64,000 nucleotides of DNA from Nephromyces sp. MM_2019 (GCA_015657535.1 JADHZB010000865.1:26001-90000); one strand, 5' to 3'. Positions 50,385-63,123 are shown, counted from the stretch's first letter. Notes: generated from the letters alone by a model not told the origin. Translations and numbers: made by a program.

Positions 50385-52222
50385 CCTTACAAAATTTCAA
50401 AAATTAAAATTACTTAGACGAGTCTTGAAATGGGATTTCGAATACTGACAGAACAAACACCCCATCCATCGCTTAAATATCAAATAGGTGATAGATTTCT
50501 TACTGTCTAAAAATCAAAGATCAAATTGATTTAAATTCTAACCTATAACTACATTATTTTACAATCATACTAAGTACTGAAAATCTTTGGAAATAAGCAG
50601 CTTCTACAAATAATTCTATCATTTTACTTTCATATGAATTTCATTTAGTACAATCCTGAAAGTATATAATGAGTGTGAAGCTTAGACTAATATTACAATT
50701 ACTCCATAACCAGAATTTTATTATAAAACATTAAAATTAATGTATTTTAATTAGAAATCATTAATATAATTGACTTTCAATAATTATCAAATGAAAAATA
50801 TTGGTTAATAGCTAATTATAAATTTGCCTTACCAATTCAAAATATGGGAACTATATAGCTTAGCTGTTAATAGAATCTTGAAAAATTACATTATTCTAAT
50901 AAGTTACCCTATAAAAAAATATTTAATTAGTTCAATCTTTTATTCTTTGCTAGGATGGAATTTATAGCTAGTATTTGTATAGATATTAAATAATTCCACT
51001 AAGAGTATAAAATGCCTTGAATAGAAAAACCGATAAAGCTAAGAATCCTTGATTATGTTTTAACAAAAAATATGCTCGATTTGAAAATACATGAAGCCCC
51101 AGGGTACTAAAAAAAGGAATTTTATAAAGCATTTGCTTATAGTGAAAAATAATCTAGGGAATAAGTTTGGCGAATTAATATTTTACGTTGAAGGAATGGA
51201 AATACTTCAACTTATTTTATTTGTTTAAATCAAGCAGCTTAAACATAGCTAATACTATAAGTAATAAAAACCAACAGATTGCTAAGGGAAAGAGGTTGAC
51301 TTGAATTTTCTAATCCGAAATAAGCCTATTATTTAGTTTCAAAACGAATCTCTAGTTGTATCCTATACTAAAAATTATTTCATTTAATGTAGGGCTTTAA
51401 CAGTCACGAATAATTTATATGAATTTTGGTTCCTTAATATTTAAATAATAATAAGGAATTAAAAATAAGGAGGAGGTAGATATCAATCTACACAAAGATT
51501 ATCTGCATTTTTTATATACAATACATTAACTTCCGTGTCTTCAAAGGTTAATAGCCTAGTCATTAAGTTACAAAGGGGTTGGATAAGACATCTATAATAA
51601 TATGCACTATAATTAGATTATAGACTAAATTTTCAAAATGTAATAACAAAAGCAATATTTAAGTCTCAGTGACCTTCTCATGTCTTAAGGAATTAATAGG
51701 TTATACCATCTTAATTTTAACAATAAACAACTTCAAATTGATTTATTTAAGGTGTCTTATTGTTAAGATATTTATTTAAATGTTATCATTTCAATTATTA
51801 CTCCTCCTTGAGTATTGAGTATTTAATTTGTTTAATATTTTTGTATTTTCCCTTTATAATAGTACAAGCAGTGAATATCTTTTTAATATACTCAAAATAA
51901 AATTACCTACATTTTTTAACAAGACCCTTTAACAAATAAATTTATAGGATCCCTGATATAACATATTTTTAGAAATTCTTCAAGAAAGGTAGTACTATAA
52001 TATAAAAGTGTGAAATATATTTCCATGATTTTGCCTTACATTTATTGACTGATAAACTAAAATATTTTTCACCTAATTCCTAGAATTTTGAAAAATGTAG
52101 CCCTACATATTTAAATTTTTACCATCCACTTTAGAACTTTTAAAGTCAATATGTGTAACCTGGCTATATAAGAAACAAATCTTTCAAGTCTTAACTCTTA
52201 AAACATAATTTTTAAAATTTAG
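50385..52222. other. Divergent intergenic region between the kinase and HMG-box genes
   Basis: About 1.8 kb and very AT-rich. It carries the promoters of both flanking genes. No other gene is seen. Confidence 0.4.
52165..52172 (+). promoter_or_regulatory. TATA-like box upstream of the HMG-box gene
   Basis: The octamer TATATAAG lies 51-58 bases before the ATG of the HMG-box gene. In such AT-rich DNA this could be chance; I list it only because its position is close to that of a core promoter. Confidence 0.2.
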
Positions 52223-52519
52223 ATGGCTCCCAAAAAAGCAGCCGCTAAAGTGCCTACAAAGACTAAAAAGAAAGCAAAAAAAGACCCAAACGCACCTAAA
52301 AGGGCCTTATCCTCATATATGTATTTCGCTCAAGAGAAAAGGTTTGAAATAGTCAAAGCTCAACCTCATCTACAGAAAGAAGTAGCTACTGTTTCAAAAA
52401 TGATTGGTGCAATGTGGAAAGAAATGGAAAATAAAGACAAAGCTCCTTATGAAAAGAAAGCAGAAACAGACAAAGCGCGATATCAAAAAGAAAAGGATGC
52501 TTATATGAAAACTAAATAA
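52223..52519 (+). CDS. HMG-box chromatin protein (NHP6/HMGB type)
   Basis: A single-exon gene for a 98-residue protein. It has a Lys/Ala-rich basic tail of about 20 residues and then one complete HMG box beginning DPNAPKRALSSYMYFAQEKR and running through KMIGAMWKEMENKDKAPYEK to KDAYMKTK. Such small proteins bend DNA without sequence preference and help nucleosome remodelling and transcription. The size and the N-terminal basic tail match yeast NHP6 and the short apicomplexan HMGB proteins; there is no acidic C-terminal tail. It is one of only two intron-free genes here whose function is recognisable. Confidence 0.95.
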   Translation: MAPKKAAAKVPTKTKKKAKKDPNAPKRALSSYMYFAQEKRFEIVKAQPHLQKEVATVSKMIGAMWKEMENKDKAPYEKKAETDKARYQKEKDAYMKTK

Positions 52520-53502
52520 GATATCATCAACAATACACAAGAGGCACCTTGATCTTCTTTCTTATAAGGTAGTTTGGAGTAAAAGAATTAACAAAATAGA
52601 ATTCGCATTCTTTTTATCGCTTTTTAGAAACTTTTATTTCTACCCTATAAAATTCCTTAATAAAAACATTTTTGTAATATTCGAGCTATTTGTTATGTCG
52701 ATCAAACTTTGTATTATAAATCTAAAATTCGATTTATATTGACTACGCTTATGAGAATCAAATTTTTCTTGATTGTTGAGTCTTTTATAAGCTTTAATAT
52801 GCCACCAATTACATTAAATTGACCTGATTATCAATTGAGTTAGTTAACTAGATTGAGGAAAATGGACTTTAAAAAAATTATACATTTTTAAAACTTTGTA
52901 AGCTTGAATTATTTCTGGGTCGTAAAACTAAATAGCCCAAAAATTGAATTTAAACTAATTAAAATTCTATTAGATTGCTTATTTTATGAGGTTTGCAATT
53001 TAACAAATAGAAATTTTTTATGCTTAGAGTGAATTCTTTGTAGTAATTGCAACCTACAAATGATTTGAAAGTATAAGAACTTGGTAATTAATTTCCCGAA
53101 ATTAAATCATCCTTTGATACAGTCAATTTCTTTTTATTTCTTAAATACTAGATAAACTAACCTTTTTGTGTAAATAACTAAATTAATATATATATTTTAG
53201 TCAGTATTTATGAGCAATAATCTCATAGCAATATGATAAGTTACCACTTATCAGTGCCATTCAATTAATTTTATCACTATTATAAATTAGCATTTTTTTG
53301 GCAATATTATACCCAAGTGAAATGATAAACTAAATAGCTTGCAAGTTGTTATTTGCTATCCTCTCCAGACCTACAAATTTAAAAAAATAGAAAATTTTTT
53401 TAATTTGATAACGATTAGTAGTATGGGAATATCCTATAGAATTTATTTTTGTAATACTTATTTTTGATCTGGAACAGCGATTAATATTATTATTGTGTAA
53501 TA
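52520..53502. other. Gene-free spacer
   Basis: About 980 bases of AT-rich sequence; no feature seen. Confidence 0.35.
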
Positions 53503-54724
53503 ATGGATGAATCCCAAAAAGAAATTAATCCAGTAGAGGAATTGGTAGAACAAGTAGCTAAAGATCTTGAACTAAATCAGCGAGAACTACTCGACGTTCA
53601 ATTGCAGTTGTATAAGAACTTTTTGAGAAGTATACCGGTAAGTTAAGTCAAATGACACTACTATAACTATGTTTAAAAAAAAGATAAACAAAAGATATAT
53701 ACTGCTTATTCCAAAGGCATTTCAAATAATATTTTAAATATCAATCATACCATATATCATGATTATGTCATTTTACAATAGGCTCTACGAGACTCAATAA
53801 ATACAGGTAGACTGTTTTCGCTTGTGCATCCATTCATAGCAGAAAGGATTTCTGAGAAAATTATAGGTGATGGGAATGGATTTGTAGATTTTGAAGGTAA
53901 AGGATGAAAAATATTTTTGCTCAAATATGATTTTATAAACTTATATCCAATTTTCAAAATAGAACCCGATGGGCCACTAGTAGAGATACAAAATGCAGCT
54001 AAATTTAAAAATCCAGCAATATTTGTTCATAGGATTGCTCCCGTACCTGGGACTTTCAAAGGAAAAATTAGTAAGTTATTGTTTTAGTATAAATCAAAGA
54101 TAAATAAGTTTAGTTACTTAGGCCCTCTATGAAGTTATAGAAAAAGGTCTAAACAATTGTTTGATTTATAAAAGGTCCTTAGGATTGTTAATTTTTTAGT
54201 ACTTTTTCTATATAACTGAAATCTTTAATGTTTTTGTGAATCTAGCGTGTACGTGGGCACTAGATGTTGCTTCAACATGCCGCGTTACGGATTTGACTGA
54301 AAAACTTGCAAGTTATCTCAAGGTAGATGTTGATTGTATCAAGCTTATATTTAATGGCTTAATTTTAAAGCTTACCAACACGCTTGAAGATTATGATGTA
54401 CGAGGTGGTGACACGATCTATCTATATACTGTTACCCAAAAGTGCCCAGAAGGCGAATGTTATTGGAATTTCTCATCTGAAATGAGTGCTCCTGGTTATC
54501 CTGCTTGTAGAACAAATGGCTATAGTGTCCAATGTAGCCCAACTTTTTCTGGGAATGCACATTGCATGCAAGAAGAAAACCCTGTATACTGCTCACCACA
54601 AAATTTCTGTAATTTTAGTTACAAGGCACCCCAGGTGCCATTTTATCCTATAGGCAAATTCAAATATTCAAATTCGGGTGGATGTAATCCTCCTTTCTTT
54701 TGTAAGAATGGTGAATCACCATAA
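53503..54724 (+). CDS. Ubiquitin-like-domain protein with Cys-rich tail
   Basis: Four exons (53503-53637, 53782-53896, 53963-54070, 54246-54724) join in phase to 278 residues. Residues 1-45 form charged helices; the next 75 residues are mixed and unfamiliar (RLFSLVHPFIAERISEKIIG, AKFKNPAIFVHRIAPVPG). Exon 4 opens with a ubiquitin-like fold of about 70 residues: a beta hairpin with WALDVASTCRVTDLTEKLAS, then VDCIKLIFNGLILKLTNTLE and DYDVRGGDTIYLY, the standard order of ubiquitin-like strands. There is no C-terminal GG, so it is a built-in domain and not a conjugated modifier. The last 85 residues are rich in Cys, Pro, Asn and Tyr, with about nine Cys, which could bind metal. I cannot place the whole protein in a known family. 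Confidence 0.7.
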
Positions 54725-56067
54725 ACCTGAGTGTATTGAGATTGAATTCGAGATCAAAATATTGTCCTTTTTATAAATTTAATAGTTTTTTCTTTGATTT
54801 TCTAATGCTTGAATCTTATTAAGACATAGTTTTATTCTGTAATTATTTTAATTACATAAAAGGTTAAATTGGAGGAGTCTAATGAATGAAGTTCCAATTG
54901 CTTTGGAATAATTTTAAATTGCCTATTTTTTATCTTATATGCAATGACTTTGAGTTATAGAAATTTTAAATTAATCTTTCTTACCTAATGAAATAAATCT
55001 ATAAAGTAAGACTAGAAATGTGCTAACAAATTAGTTTTTAGTTTTGTTGCATGCATGCAGTCCTTCAAACGTTTATAAAGATAAACTAGCTAAAGACATT
55101 TCAAATCGAATTTATGTATGATTTAATTTCAAAGATCAAATTAATAAATGCTTTTAAAGTTTATAATTTTTTGTATCAATATTTGGGGTGTGATTTATAA
55201 TAATTGATACCTCCTATGTTACAAAGATAATTTTAAGTTTAAAGATGAATTCAATAATATATCTTGTTAAAATGAAAACAATAGAATTAATTGATAAAGT
55301 ATCTCATATAAAATAATCCCTAAGTAACTTATATAAATCTAAATACAGTTTTTTAATATAATAAATACCCAATTTATCAGATTATAAATTTTTTGAATAT
55401 TTATTTAAACTCTTGGGATATTATAATTATCTACATTATTTCTATAAACTGTTTTGTGACATTTGTTGAACATATGCTACAAGCTTCAATAAATTGAGTG
55501 ACTCACGTTTTGAAAAAATAGAAACAGCAACTTATTTTGTTTTTCCGTGTCCCATTTGTTTTGCTCTAACAGGTGACCTATTTAAGCTGCACACCAACAT
55601 GCAATCAAACAAAAAAGTTGAAAGTCAATAAATGTCCACAAGTGAACTTTACAAGCACCAAATCAATTTTGAATAGCTTGGATATTCCAATGCATGAATC
55701 ATTTACTATTTGATATTACACATAAACAAAATAAAAAGTTTAACAGCTACCTCTTTCCCAAATAGAGTTTCTTTTAACAAATCAAACTATTACAAGTAAA
55801 ATCTTCAAATATACAAGCAAACGATTCGAACTTATAGTTTTTACTTTAGGAGAGTCGTAATCAAAATTGATATTCTAAAGAGATTTTTCGTTAATCATCA
55901 AATTGCCTAATAAAAACTCATAAAAGAAACCCATGTGAAAATTCAATTCCCAAAAATTACAATAGGGTAACACGCAAATCTTATGAGGTAATTAAAAAGC
56001 TACTTTACAACACCACCCTCAAGGAAATAAACCCTGCTATCTAAAACAACTCAACTTAAGCTTTTCA
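54725..56067. other. Gene-free spacer
   Basis: About 1.3 kb of AT-rich DNA between + strand genes, with no feature beyond flanking UTRs and a promoter. Confidence 0.35.
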
Positions 56068-57003
56068 ATGACTAGAATATTCAACAAGAACGAAAGACAG
56101 ACTACAGCACCCTCTTATAACACGAGACCTACACCTCCAAGTCATAAAAAACAAAATAAAACTCGAACAATGCAGTCCAATTGCTTAGGTGATGGGACAA
56201 AACTTCGTTCATTTGATAATCCCCATAAGACCATATCTCATGGCAGCAAATCTATCAACCCTCCCAAAACCAAGTTAACAAAATTAAACAAATCTCTTTC
56301 CAAACCTTCTAATTCTAATGAAAACTGGAATGACATAAAAAAAGATTATCAAAACATTGAAGCAGCTGATTATATGGTTGCTTGGTGCTTTGATGTTCTT
56401 ATTAGTGCAATAAAGAAACAAAAACCTACACACTCGCCTCCTACCAAATTAGAGCAGCTCGCCAATGCTAACGTAGAATGCCCAATGTTCGTCACGTGGT
56501 TGAAAACTCATAATGAATCTCACCATAAAAACGGTAAAAAAGAAAAACCTGTGGAAGACTTGAGAGGTTGTATAGGCTGCTTGAGCCCTATACCAATACT
56601 TGAAATGAAAGATTATGCAATATTAAGTGGTCTTAAGGATCATAGGTTCCAGCCAATAACCCTTGATGAAATCAATTCCTTAACATGTAAACTATCTTTT
56701 TTAACAAGCTTCGAATTATGTGACCACATTTATGACTGGGATATTGGAGTACACGGTGTGATTATTAATTTTGTTTCACCTTCTGGAAGATCACACTCAT
56801 CCACATTTCTCCCTGAAATTGCTCTTGAACATAACATGAGCCACAAAACTGCAATTGATAAACTTGTCCGAAAGTCAGGATACACCGGGACAATCAACGA
56901 ATCACTTCTTGAGAGAATTAAGGCTACCAGATATCAGTCATCGATTGCTTCTTTGACATATCAACAATACAAGACCCACTTTAAATCAACACTAGAGGAG
57001 TAA
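56068..57003 (+). CDS. AMMECR1-domain protein
   Basis: A single-exon gene of 311 residues. The first 90 residues are basic, Ser/Thr/Lys/Pro-rich and probably disordered. The AMMECR1 domain then covers about residues 105-300 and carries the invariant LRGCIGC motif at 165-171. It continues with YAILSGLKDHRFQPITLDEI, a beta region with CKLSFLTSFELC and HGVIINF, then STFLPEIALEH and a closing helical stretch (TAIDKLVRKSGY). AMMECR1 proteins are conserved from archaea to humans; their biochemical role is not settled, though a structural similarity to redox or nucleic-acid-linked enzymes has been discussed. The N-terminal extension is longer than in most members. Confidence 0.93.
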   Translation: MTRIFNKNERQTTAPSYNTRPTPPSHKKQNKTRTMQSNCLGDGTKLRSFDNPHKTISHGSKSINPPKTKLTKLNKSLSKPSNSNENWNDIKKDYQNIEAADYMVAWCFDVLISAIKKQKPTHSPPTKLEQLANANVECPMFVTWLKTHNESHHKNGKKEKPVEDLRGCIGCLSPIPILEMKDYAILSGLKDHRFQPITLDEINSLTCKLSFLTSFELCDHIYDWDIGVHGVIINFVSPSGRSHSSTFLPEIALEHNMSHKTAIDKLVRKSGYTGTINESLLERIKATRYQSSIASLTYQQYKTHFKSTLEE

Positions 57004-57707
57004 CACATAAAAAATATGCCTTCGACACTATGTTTATGACTACAACTTACTATCTCTAAGACTTATGATGAACCCTTAAAACAACGTTTTAGACTTTTAA
57101 ATCTTCCAACTAAGATGCAAAATAACCAATCGTAAATAACAATACCAAAAATTTATTTTGATTCACGAGAACGTTAAATTTTTGAATTTTTTGTATATAA
57201 TAAAACTTTTAGCATAATTTAATTTTCAATTAACGCAATTACAACTTTATACACTTCTTTTGAATTTATAAGTTGATATATATACTATGTAATCGTATGC
57301 TCAATTTAAAATTACTGTTAGCTCATACCCTCCTGCTTTGAAAATAACTGAATAATATAAGAAAAAAGGAAATTTGTTATATTTGTTTTGAACCTGATAT
57401 TTATTTAATATCCAAAATGAGATTTACATATATTTTTGATTAACTTAAGGAATTTGAAATTAGCAAGCTATAATTATTAAAGGATTGAGTAGAATTAATA
57501 TACGAAATTAAACTAAAACACATAGCACTTAGAAGTAAGAGTTTCTAACATAGTACCATGAAAACCAAAATTGACTAAAAGAAACTATTTAATGATTTTG
57601 AAAATTATTATATATTATTTTGACATATCACAGTTATTCGGTTCAAAAGTCTTGAATTAAAAAAATTCGACAATTTCAACAAACAAACAGTTTTGGAAAA
57701 ACAAAAG
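57004..57707. other. Spacer
   Basis: About 700 bases, very AT-rich; no feature seen. Confidence 0.35.
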
Positions 57708-59785
57708 ATGTTAACTCAGCTTATATCAGATAGTATACCACGTTTAGGTTTCTCAAGATTAGGGGAAAAGGCACCAGGTGAATTAGTTCTGTATTTGTTT
57801 TTTCAAAGCATATTGTTTATATTATTATTGAAATCAATCTTCTCAAGTATTGATTAATTATGTCTTTTTGAGCTTCAATAAAACCTTACCAAATAACTAT
57901 AACATATATATATATGTATATACATAGAAGAAAATAGAAAAATGGAATTATGTGGTAGACTACACCTAAATTAATTAGATTTAAATTATATGACACATTC
58001 AGATAGAAAGTAAAATACCTATTAATTAAACACCAAAGTCTTTAATAATTTAAATATAAGCAAAGCACTAAAGTACATAAAAAGCCCTATAAATACATAT
58101 ATATACTTTTATATATAATAGTAACGCAATAGAAATAAACTCAATATTCATCTAATCATTGTAAACAATGAATTATAAACAAGTATGTAACATTTCGTGC
58201 TTTAAAATTATAATATAAAAGTTTTGTCTTTGAAATAATTATACAGTTGAAGTGTTTATCTTATTACAATTAAAACACATTTGGTACAAACTTCCTTATT
58301 TTCAGTTAATAATAAACCCAAGGAAACAACGATTACAGATAATGCAGTTATATGTTTAGCATGTTTTGGAAATTTTGCTGATCAAGTTTTTGCATTTAGG
58401 TATATAAATATTATATTTATTAGAATTGATATATATTTGAGTTTATCCTATATTATTGTAAAAATCCTAATTATTTTCAAGTTACATTAGTTATTTCTTT
58501 TGGGTTGGATTTATTTATATTATTGGGGCTATTATACTTCTTTCGGGTTATCAAAACTTTGCTCCAACAGTAAATAATGTGATAGCATGCCCAGCAAGTC
58601 AGAATGTGTACTTATTAGTATCACTATGGTTACTTCAGGTAAATTCATTATATAAAACAATTTAGAAACATAATAAATTGTCAAATTAAATGTAAAACAG
58701 GGTATACTCTTTTCGCTGACATGTTGGGGATTCTCAACTATTAATCAGCATAAGTAAGGAAGATTTCCCATATGATTATATATTGAGAGATTATGTATGA
58801 CATAGTTTGCTAATATCTTTTCAATAACTTCTGTCTATTGTGTGTATGTCATGCATTTGTGGGAGCTGAGCGGGTATAGATGCGTATTGTTTGTGATTGT
58901 TTATCAAAATTTAGGTCTGTAAATGTTTTGAAATTTATGTATATTTCAGGGTATCTTATGATGAGTTTGAAAATCCAAGTTTATATATAAACTTATTAGG
59001 TGTGGCATGTAAAAATGTACCTAAATGGGTACGGGTGGCACACATTTTTAATTTTAGTCAAATTCAAGTGATTATAATTGATTTACTTCTACTCCCAGAG
59101 TGTAACTCTCAAGAATTTAGAACCACAATATGTAAGTTTTGTAATAGATAATTTAAAAACTTAGCAAGATATTCTCGGATCATTTTTCTCTAGTATTTAT
59201 CGTTTTGATCTGGTGGGGAATTGTTGCTTTTGGAGCTGTGTGTAGACAAAATATATTAGTTCCTCCCTATCTTTATGATCCTATACGTCCTGGTAAACTA
59301 ATTGCAAAAATAATCAATACTTTCTTAAGTATGTATATACATGTCTAATAATTGGTAAATTATATTAAAAACTATATAATCTAGTAAATAGCTTATATGT
59401 GTTGAATAAGCTGTAAACTGTTGAGACAAATTTGATTGAGAATTAAATTGCTGGATAATAAGTAGCTAATATTTTGAAAGATTTAGTTAATTCATATACA
59501 AATTATTTAAATATATAAAATTTTTATAGCTATACGTAAATTGTTAAGCAATATGTATATTTTTAAATTGTACACAAATTAATAAGTCATATACAAGTAT
59601 TTGAATCACATGTGAAGATTTCTAAGATCATATATTAAATTTAAATTGTAAATAAAGTTAAATATAAGGAAGAATTTCACATTTCAATAAATAATTTAAT
59701 TTTGATTTTCGTTTTAGGTGGAAGTTTTGTCTCAAACACACATGTAAGTTGTTATCTCAATGTAACAAATAAAATATTTTTATAA
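57708..59785 (+). CDS. Multi-spanning membrane protein, possibly GAPM-like
   Basis: Seven exons (57708-57777, 58306-58399, 58482-58638, 58701-58753, 58950-59131, 59194-59328, 59718-59785) join in phase to 252 residues. By eye there are five or six membrane helices: ITDNAVICLACFGNFADQVF, YFFWVGFIYIIGAIILLSGY, NVYLLVSLWLLQGILFSLTC, IQVIIIDLLLLPE and LFIVLIWWGIVAFGAV. The N-terminus has RLGFSRLGEKAP, and the fifth helix is followed by VPPYLYDPIRP. Size, helix number and the short basic N-terminus fit the glideosome-associated multi-span (GAPM) proteins of the apicomplexan inner membrane complex, but I rely on general resemblance only. The last exon is uncertain: reading through at 59328 would end the protein nearby instead, and the GTAAGT after THV in exon 7 could be a donor to a further exon. 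Confidence 0.6.
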
Positions 59786-59853
59786 TTTTGAGTTTGTTGT
59801 AATTGTTAATATAAACTTACAATAAATTTCATTATTAAAAAAAAGCTATATAA

Positions 59854-59904
59854 GTAAATTCATATATCCTTTAGGTTTTATAGGTAAATTCATATATCCT
59901 TTAG
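59854..59904. repeat. Short direct repeat, 30-bp period
   Basis: Two copies of a 21-base word starting GTAAATTCATATATCC, at 59854-59874 and 59884-59904, separated by 9 bases. Confidence 0.75.
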
Positions 59905-59960
59905 CTAACTAAAAACAGAATATGTATTTTACATAAATATAAACACAAATGCCTTTTTAT

Positions 59961-60382
59961 ATAAATATATTTATGTTTAAAAATCATTATTAAACACATC
60001 ATACACTCATTTATCACATAAATATACCTATTTGCATACATGTTCTACAAACATATTCTATAGATGTATTGAAATAGATCTATATTATACAAATTTAGTA
60101 TACAAACGTATACATTATGCACAAACACATATTACACACGTATATATTGTGCGTATAAACATTATATATATATAAATATATTTATGTTTAAAAATCATTA
60201 TTAAACACATCATACACTCATTTATCACATAAATATACCTATTTGCATACATGTTCTACAAACATATTCTATAGATGTATTGAAATAGATCTATATTATA
60301 CAAATTTAGTATACAAACGTATACATTATGCACAAACACATATTACACACGTATATATTGTGCGTATAAACATTATATATAC
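59961..60382. repeat. Two tandem copies of a 211-bp unit
   Basis: Copy 1 runs from about 59961 to 60171 and copy 2 from 60172 to about 60382. Line-by-line reading shows no difference between them until the end of copy 2, where TATATATA gives way to TATACACA. The unit is AT-rich with ACACA words and contains no reading frame. The lack of divergence points to a recent duplication or an actively homogenised array; an assembly artefact is also possible. Confidence 0.85.
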
Positions 60383-61490
60383 ACATGTATGGTAGATACA
60401 TACCTATATTATACACACACATTAGACATGTTTATCTTATGTTCAGAGACTGCTACATGCCTTTGGTTTGTAATTTATGAAAATTATTGAGTGAAAGACA
60501 ATAATTAGAAACTCAAATGAATTAAATAATAGTGGTTGAATAATTTGTATACTCTAAGGAATTAAATATAAATTCATATATGATTTACACACTATTTTTC
60601 AAATTTCACAAACGTAAATAACGATATTCAATTATAAAAAAAACCAGAAAATTTTTCTAAATTAAATATGACAAGCAATTTGAAATGTTAAGAATAGCAG
60701 ATTGAATCGTGCAGTTTAATTAAGTTGACTACTCATTTATATAATTATATTTATATATCTTACTTCATGATATATACACACATAAAAAAATATATTCATA
60801 TTTTCTCTCAATATCAACTTATGTGTGTATATTTATGTGTATCTATATCTTATTTATTGTAGCTTATGCTATACAAACGCAAATATATACACACACTTAA
60901 ATTTACATACATAAATACACACACGCATACATATCCACACATTTATATATTTATAACTGATTTTCTTATATACATACAGACTATGTATGAATAAATAAGA
61001 ATTTTCAATGTAATTGTAACCGTTTAAGGATATATGCAAAAAAATTATTTTTTTGTTTCAAATAGTTGAAGATGAGTTTGTTTAGCTAAATAATTGAGAT
61101 GTGTTTAGAAACTTGAAAAAATATATCTTGAATATATCTGGTATAAGTATCTAATAGATAAGATGTATAGGTGATGTGTATAAATTCAGTATAAAAAATT
61201 TAGGTCTAGAAACATATCAATGTATGTGTGTAAAAAGTAAATTTTTTTTGTAACTATTCAAATCTTGATATGTGTCTTAGTGTCATGTGTATAAATTGGG
61301 TGTGAAAGAGTGTGTAGAAAATAAACCAAAAATTTCCATTATGAATGTGTTTAATGTATGTAAAAATAGTACATCATTAAGTTTTCCTAGTTTTCAATTT
61401 CTTGATGTGTATCTTAGTATTACGTATATGAATTGTGTAAAGAATGTGTGTGCCCACTAAAAACATATCAATTTGTGTATAAACAAGAGT

Positions 61491-63123
61491 TTATTTTTTT
61501 TTTTTAGCTGTCCATTTCTTGATTGATTTTTGTTTCTTATTTTTTATACTTCTCTCAGATTTCTTAAGCGTTTTGATATTATCAACAACTTTCTTTCCCT
61601 GTACTTTTTGTAATGCCCTTTTCATAGCTTGTTTATGTTCAGCCTCAATTTTTTCTTTACCCTTTAAATTGCTTACAATTTTCTCGTTTTTTTTCAACTC
61701 ACTTATACCTTGCCTAATTCGTTTTAACTTAGTACCCTTCTTGTTTTGTTGAGAAAGTTTTGTAGCTGTTTCTCCGATCGTTTTAGCAAATACAAATGAC
61801 CCAAAATCAATGTTTTCTTCATTTTCAATTTCAGGCTATAATTGTACAGACATTAGATGAATATTTAATATAAAGATATTTGATTATTTGTATGAAAGTG
61901 TATGTGAAATGCAAATTAATGATTTTGGATTAAGTGTGTGTAATATATATGTAGTATATGCCTAATGGGAATGTATACAATTTACACACAAATTGCAATT
62001 TATAGTAATATCTATTATACATTGTCTTCATCTCAAAATTTACCTCATTTGTGGGTGGCTTAGTAGATTGAGTTTTCGGTGTTTTTGGAGCTTTGGATTT
62101 GGTTTGTATGCCCTTTTTAACCTAAATACACAAATTCATAATTCAGGGGGGAAATATTTCCAAAAATGTTTATGTTTAACATATATTGAAAAGGAGTTAT
62201 CGATCACACATTTTTACAATATACTATAATGTTAAATTTATAGAGAAGTAGTTAAGATATAATCCAAAAACTGTGTATAAATATTGCTCAAAATGTGCCT
62301 AGGTGTGTTACAAATGATCACTCAATTTATCTAATATGAATTATAAATCGAAATATATATGTCAAGGAGTATAAACTATGTGTGATGATATATATGTGTG
62401 TAATAAGATAAATAGGGGTTGTAAACTATATATATAGAATTCATATATATTCAAGGATGTGTTATTTTACACGCATACAGTTCCTCGATTGGCATACTAA
62501 GTATACATATAAACATCCACATGTTCACCTTATACACCCTATACATCCATATCCTATATCTTCCTCTGCCACACATCTTAAGCCATATTACACCCTCCAT
62601 GTTATAACCTCATACTAGACCCTCCATATTGTACACCTCATATTACACCCACCATATTATACACCTCACATTATACCCCCCATATTATACACTTTATATT
62701 ACACACCCCCAGCTCCCACTATACATACACACCCCACACACTACACACCTTAGGCTTCACTTTTAATGCTTCTCTCTTTGCGGCCAATCGTTCCCTTAAT
62801 TCCTCCAAACTTGGGCGGGCTGTTAGATCGGTTTGATTCTTTTTATTTTTTGTGTGTGTGCGTCCTACACCTAATCCACCCTTTGATTGTTTGGCTTGTA
62901 TTGTGGGATGTGTGTAACCTGCCTCTAATCTTTGTACAGTGGGTAACCACAGAGAGAGGTCATATTTTTTGTATAAATTTCTCTTTTTTCTACTAATAAT
63001 TGTATCTTCAGCTCCTTTTACCCCAAATTTGAAAATTGTGCGATCTTCATCGGTTGCTATTAGACTATTGAGGGGTATAAGGTTAACAAATTGATCAACC
63101 TGGTCTGCTATAATGGTAGTCAT
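61491..63123 (-). CDS. SURF6/RRP14-like nucleolar ribosome-biogenesis protein
   Basis: SURF6 (yeast Rrp14) is a nucleolar nucleic-acid-binding protein needed for early 60S and 40S assembly. Three exons in coding order (63123-62749, 62121-62044, 61835-61491) join in phase to 265 residues. The N-terminus has the short family helix (VDQFVNLIPLNSLI); before the first intron comes PSLEELRERLAAKREALK, the SURF6 LReRL motif; exon 3 has IDFGSFVFAKT and then the long basic helix with KQAMKRALQKVQGKKVVDN and KSERSIKNKKQKSIKKWTAK, matching the conserved C-terminus (A.gekV.Dd.k.lkKaiKrke..K.KS...W). The protein is highly basic. The start is the only Met before the family helix. Length is in the lower range for the family. 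Intron 1 (62122-62748) carries a minisatellite. Confidence 0.85.
62591..62702. repeat. Minisatellite in intron 1 of the SURF6-like gene
   Basis: Four imperfect units of about 28 bases, each beginning with an ACCC(T/A/C)CCAT-type word near 62592, 62619, 62647 and 62675 and continuing into TATTATACACCTCA-type sequence. Confidence 0.7.

Larger units (their letters stand above)
59786..61490. other. Repeat-rich intergenic region
   Basis: Dominated by runs of TATA, CACA and TGTG and by the tandem repeats listed separately. From about 59900 to 60960 the + strand is rich in ACACA-type words; after 61100 it switches to TGTG-type words. No gene is seen. Confidence 0.5.

Noticed and set aside
53503..54724. 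SF3A1 splicing factor, because of the C-terminal ubiquitin-like fold
   Set aside because: No SURP modules are present, the protein is far too short, and the domain is followed by a Cys-rich tail.
55815..55845. tRNA T-loop-like word GATTCGAAC
   Set aside because: The flanking bases do not form the T-arm, acceptor or anticodon stems.
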